A stretch of DNA of 64,000 nucleotides from KBS50 sp042434095 (lineage in GTDB: Bacteria > Actinomycetota > Actinomycetes > Mycobacteriales > Micromonosporaceae), in contig NZ_JBHLUE010000004.1 in the NCBI RefSeq assembly GCF_042434095.1, positions 558,001 to 622,000 on the forward strand, written 5' to 3'. Below are positions 61,497 to 64,000 of the stretch, piece after piece. The position numbers and the translations under genes were made by a program. The notes beneath the pieces are model-generated. The model did not search any database, was not told the origin of the DNA, and saw nothing but the letters and a program-made list of their open reading frames with translations. The first letter of the stretch is position 1, and each line of letters begins with the position of its first letter.

Positions 61497-62020
61497 CGCA
61501 CCCTGAGGCTGGAGGACCGGAGCGTGCCGCGCAGCACGACGTGCAGGCCGCCCGAGTCGGGCACCCTGGCCCTGGCCGAGCTGGCCGTCAGCTCCACGTC
61601 GTGCACCTCGGCCGACGCCCCGGGCGGCAGGATCAGCTGCACCGAGCTGCTCTGGACGTCGAGCAGCACCTCGACGGTCGGCGACGTGATGACGGCCTGG
61701 GTGAGGTCGAGCCGGACGCTGGACGACCTGGTCTCGATGAGCAACCGGCGCGGCACCACCCACCGACCGGCCCGGCGCAGCGACGAGGCCCGGGAGCGCA
61801 GCTGAGCCGACTCCGGCGCGCCGACCGCGGCCGGCAGGTCGGCGGTCCAGGGCTCCAACTCGGCCTGGGTACGCGCGGCCAGCACGCCGTCGACCCGGGT
61901 CTCGAACTCGGCCAGCGTGAGCCGCCCCTCGCCGACGGCCTGGTTCAACCGGTCGACCACCCGGTTGCGTTCGTCGTCCGACACGCGCGTCTCGGGCCGT
62001 GGCGCCAGCTCTCCGGTCAT
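61463..62020 (-). CDS. DUF1707 SHOCT-like domain protein
   Basis: 185 residues. The N-terminal DUF1707 motif is RVSDDERNRVVDRLNQAVGEGRLTLAEFETRVDGVLAARTQAEL, then ~110 residues of beta-rich LiaF-like repeat (SSSVRLDLTQAVITSPTVEVLLDVQSSSVQLILPPGASAEV). Such proteins occur beside membrane-stress systems. No membrane segment. The C-terminus is Arg/Trp-rich because the codons are shared with the overlapping gene. Confidence 0.88.
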   Translation of the reverse strand: MTGELAPRPETRVSDDERNRVVDRLNQAVGEGRLTLAEFETRVDGVLAARTQAELEPWTADLPAAVGAPESAQLRSRASSLRRAGRWVVPRRLLIETRSSSVRLDLTQAVITSPTVEVLLDVQSSSVQLILPPGASAEVHDVELTASSARARVPDSGGLHVVLRGTLRSSSLRVRYQRRFLRWRW

Positions 62021-62063
62021 GGGACAAATCTAGGACCTCGGACCGGTCGGGCGGGAGCCCCGG

Positions 62064-64000
62064 TCAGCCGGCGAGCCGGAGTTCGCAGCCGGTGGCGCCG
62101 GCCGGCAGCTCGACCAGGGCGCCGTCGTCCGTCGCCGCCGCGACGACCGCCGGCGCCGTGCCATCCGCCGGCGCCGTGCCATCCGCCGGCGCCCTGCCAT
62201 CAGCCGGCGCCGTCCCGTCCACCGGCTCGGGCCGCTCGCCGACCGCCAGCACCCGCCACGGGGCCGGCGCGCCGCGGCGGTCGACCCGGATGGCCCGGCC
62301 GGACCGGCCGACCTCGAAGGTGGCCGCGGCCGTGCCGTCCGCGGCCGGCACGGTGACCGTGCGCCGGGCGCCGTCGGCCAGCCCGTACAGCCGCAGCGTG
62401 ACGCCGTCGGCGTAGTCGTAGTCCGGCCGGTCCGCCCGGGCGCCCACCGCCAGCGCCGCGCCGGGCCGGACCAGCAGCGGCACGCTGTCGAAGCCGTGCG
62501 TCTCGCGGACCCACCCGGGCCCGTCGACCGTACGGCCGTCCAGGAACCGGGTCCACCGGCCGGCCGGCACGTAGTACGAGGTGTCCCCGTCGGCGGTGAA
62601 CACCGGCGCCACCAGCAGATCGTCGCCCAGCAGGTACTGCCGGTCCAGGTGGTCACAGGCCGGGTCGTCCGGGAAGTCGACGGCCATGGCGCGCAGCACC
62701 GGCACCCCCTCCCGGTGCGCCCGCACGGCCGCCCCGAAAAGGTACGGCATGAGGCTGTTCTTCAGCCGGGTGAACCGGCGGAGAACCTCGACGGCCTCCT
62801 CGTCGAACAGCCACGGCACCCGATAGCTCTGGTTGCCGTGCAACCGGCTGTGCGAGGAGAGCAGCCCGAACGGGATCCAGCGCTTGAAGACCGCCGGGTC
62901 GGGCCGGCCCTCGAAGCCGCCGATGTCGTGGCTCCAGAACCCGAACCCGCAGGCCGACAGCGACAGGCCGCCGCGCAGGGTCTCGGCCATCGAGGAGAAG
63001 GTGGCGGAGTTGTCGCCGGACCAGTGCACCGGGAACCGCTGGCCGCCGACCGTGGCCGACCGGGCGAAGACCACCGCGTCGTGCTCGCCGCGGTGCTCCC
63101 GCAGCACCTCGAAGACGGTCTCGTTGTAGAGCTGGGTGTAGTAGTTGTGCATCCGCTCCGGGTCCGAGCCGTCGAAGTATTCGACGTCCAGCGGGATGCG
63201 TTCGCCGAAGTCGGACTTGAAGCAGTCGACGCCCATCTCCAGCAGGGCCCGCAGCTTGCCGGCGTACCAGGACCGGGCGGCCGGGTTGGTGAAGTCGACC
63301 AGCGCCATCCCGGCCTGCCAGCGGTCCCACTGCCAGACGTCGCCGTCCGGCCGGCGCAGCAGGTAGCCCCGGGCCGCGCCCTCGGCGAACATGGCGGACC
63401 GCTGGGCGATGTAGGGGTTGATCCAGACGCAGGTGCGCAGCCCGCGGGCGGCGAGCCGGGCCAGCATGCCGGGCGGGTCGGGAAAGGTGCGGCTGTCCCA
63501 GACGAAGTCGCACCAGTGGAACTCGCGCATCCAGAACGTGTCGAAGTGGAAGACGCTCAGCGGCAGGTCGCGCTCGGCCATGCCGTCCACGAACGAGGTG
63601 ACGGTCTGCTCGTCGTAGGGCGTGGTGAACGAGGTGGTGAGCCACAGCCCGAAGGACCACGGCGGGGGCAGCGCCGGCCGGCCGGTGAGCGCGGTGTACC
63701 GGCGGAGCACGTCCCGCGGGGTGGGGCCATGGATGACCAGGTACGACAGGCTCTGGCCGGCCACGCTGAACTGGGTCCGGGACACCATCTCGGACGCCAC
63801 CTCGAAGGACACCCGGCCCGGATGGTCGACCAGCACCCCGTAGCCGCGGTTGGTCAGATAGAACGGCACGTTCTTGTACGCCTGCTCGCTGCTGGTGCCG
63901 CCGTCATCGTTCCAGATGTCGATGGACTGGCCGTTCTTCACCAGCGGGCCGAACCGCTCGCCGAGCCCGTACACGGCCTCGCCCACGCCGAGGTCGAGCT
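62064..64000 (-). CDS. GH31 alpha-xylosidase (YicI-like), N-terminus beyond window
   Basis: About 645 residues visible, frame open to base 64000; YicI is ~770 residues, so ~120-150 are missing. Seen: VYGLGERFGPLVKNGQSIDIWNDDGGTSSEQAYKNVPFYLTN, GLWLTTSFTTPYDEQTVTSFVDGM, nucleophile Asp in CFKSDFGERIP, general acid Asp in HWSGDNSATFSSM, and the YLLGDDLLVAPVF/ WTRFLDG end of the catalytic barrel. Predicted to release alpha-xylose or alpha-glucose from oligosaccharides. An 18-bp repeat lengthens the tail. No transporter visible in the window. Confidence 0.93.
   Translation of the reverse strand, partial: LDLGVGEAVYGLGERFGPLVKNGQSIDIWNDDGGTSSEQAYKNVPFYLTNRGYGVLVDHPGRVSFEVASEMVSRTQFSVAGQSLSYLVIHGPTPRDVLRRYTALTGRPALPPPWSFGLWLTTSFTTPYDEQTVTSFVDGMAERDLPLSVFHFDTFWMREFHWCDFVWDSRTFPDPPGMLARLAARGLRTCVWINPYIAQRSAMFAEGAARGYLLRRPDGDVWQWDRWQAGMALVDFTNPAARSWYAGKLRALLEMGVDCFKSDFGERIPLDVEYFDGSDPERMHNYYTQLYNETVFEVLREHRGEHDAVVFARSATVGGQRFPVHWSGDNSATFSSMAETLRGGLSLSACGFGFWSHDIGGFEGRPDPAVFKRWIPFGLLSSHSRLHGNQSYRVPWLFDEEAVEVLRRFTRLKNSLMPYLFGAAVRAHREGVPVLRAMAVDFPDDPACDHLDRQYLLGDDLLVAPVFTADGDTSYYVPAGRWTRFLDGRTVDGPGWVRETHGFDSVPLLVRPGAALAVGARADRPDYDYADGVTLRLYGLADGARRTVTVPAADGTAAATFEVGRSGRAIRVDRRGAPAPWRVLAVGERPEPVDGTAPADGRAPADGTAPADGTAPAVVAAATDDGALVELPAGATGCELRLAG
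62161..62214 (-). repeat. 18-bp in-frame tandem repeat in GH31 C-terminus
   Basis: Three 18-bp units (62161, 62179, 62197) with one change each, encoding APADGT-like hexapeptides between the beta-sandwich domain and the last ~25 residues. Confidence 0.85.

Overview
The window is about 74 percent GC, almost fully coding, and rich in GTG starts, ATGA start/stop overlaps, SARP regulators and OmpR-type two-component systems. This points to a high-GC actinomycete, most likely a Micromonosporaceae chromosome (Micromonospora-like). I see no rRNA, tRNA, CRISPR array, transposase or phage gene. The first and last genes are cut by the window edges.

Layout. 1-4.7 kb: a truncated SARP-type regulator converging on a DrrAB-like ABC exporter. 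4.9-8.9 kb: two tandem paralogous polytopic membrane proteins. 9-16.9 kb: ThDP enzyme, enoyl-CoA hydratase, two small paralogous membrane proteins, AI-2E-type permease, a heptad-repeat protein, ribokinase and an LLM flavin oxidoreductase. 16.9-22.3 kb: a stand-alone ABC ATPase, an ABC exporter operon with a DUF952 protein, an atypical shikimate-dehydrogenase-like protein and a ROK repressor. 22.5-26.7 kb: NagZ-type glycosidase, DctA-type symporter, DedA protein.

26.7-33.1 kb is a compact glycan locus. A five-gene operon with 4-bp overlaps throughout (GT2, DUF2064/TIGR04282-type, methyltransferase, cytochrome-b-like/molybdopterin fusion, small membrane protein) lies beside a GT-C membrane protein and an NAD-sugar epimerase. 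The core resembles the mycobacterial Rv0539-Rv0540-Rv0541c neighbourhood linked to methylthioxylose capping. Two two-component systems lie tail to tail at 33.2-37.2 kb. They are followed by a flavin-based electron-transfer operon (ferric-reductase-like protein, FMN-binding protein with an SGAT motif, ApbE).

41-51 kb: MFS transporter, alpha/beta hydrolase, lipoprotein, ArsR regulator divergent from an isocitrate lyase/PEP mutase family gene, Tat-exported amidase, and a TetR-controlled ABC exporter. 51-64 kb: a self-regulated HTH/Clp-N protein with an apparently leaderless promoter, a DUF222/HNH nuclease, a second DrrAB plus SARP module, FUSC, YoaK and DUF1707 proteins, and a truncated GH31 alpha-xylosidase.

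Three patterns run across the window. (1) Four copies of a 52-bp palindromic element lie at gene 3' ends, with a compensatory base-pair change in the stem. (2) Many short in-frame minisatellites have unit lengths that are all multiples of three. (3) Well-formed operators sit in front of most local regulators: ROK, ArsR, TetR, HTH/Clp-N, and 11-bp-spaced heptamers before both drrA-like genes.
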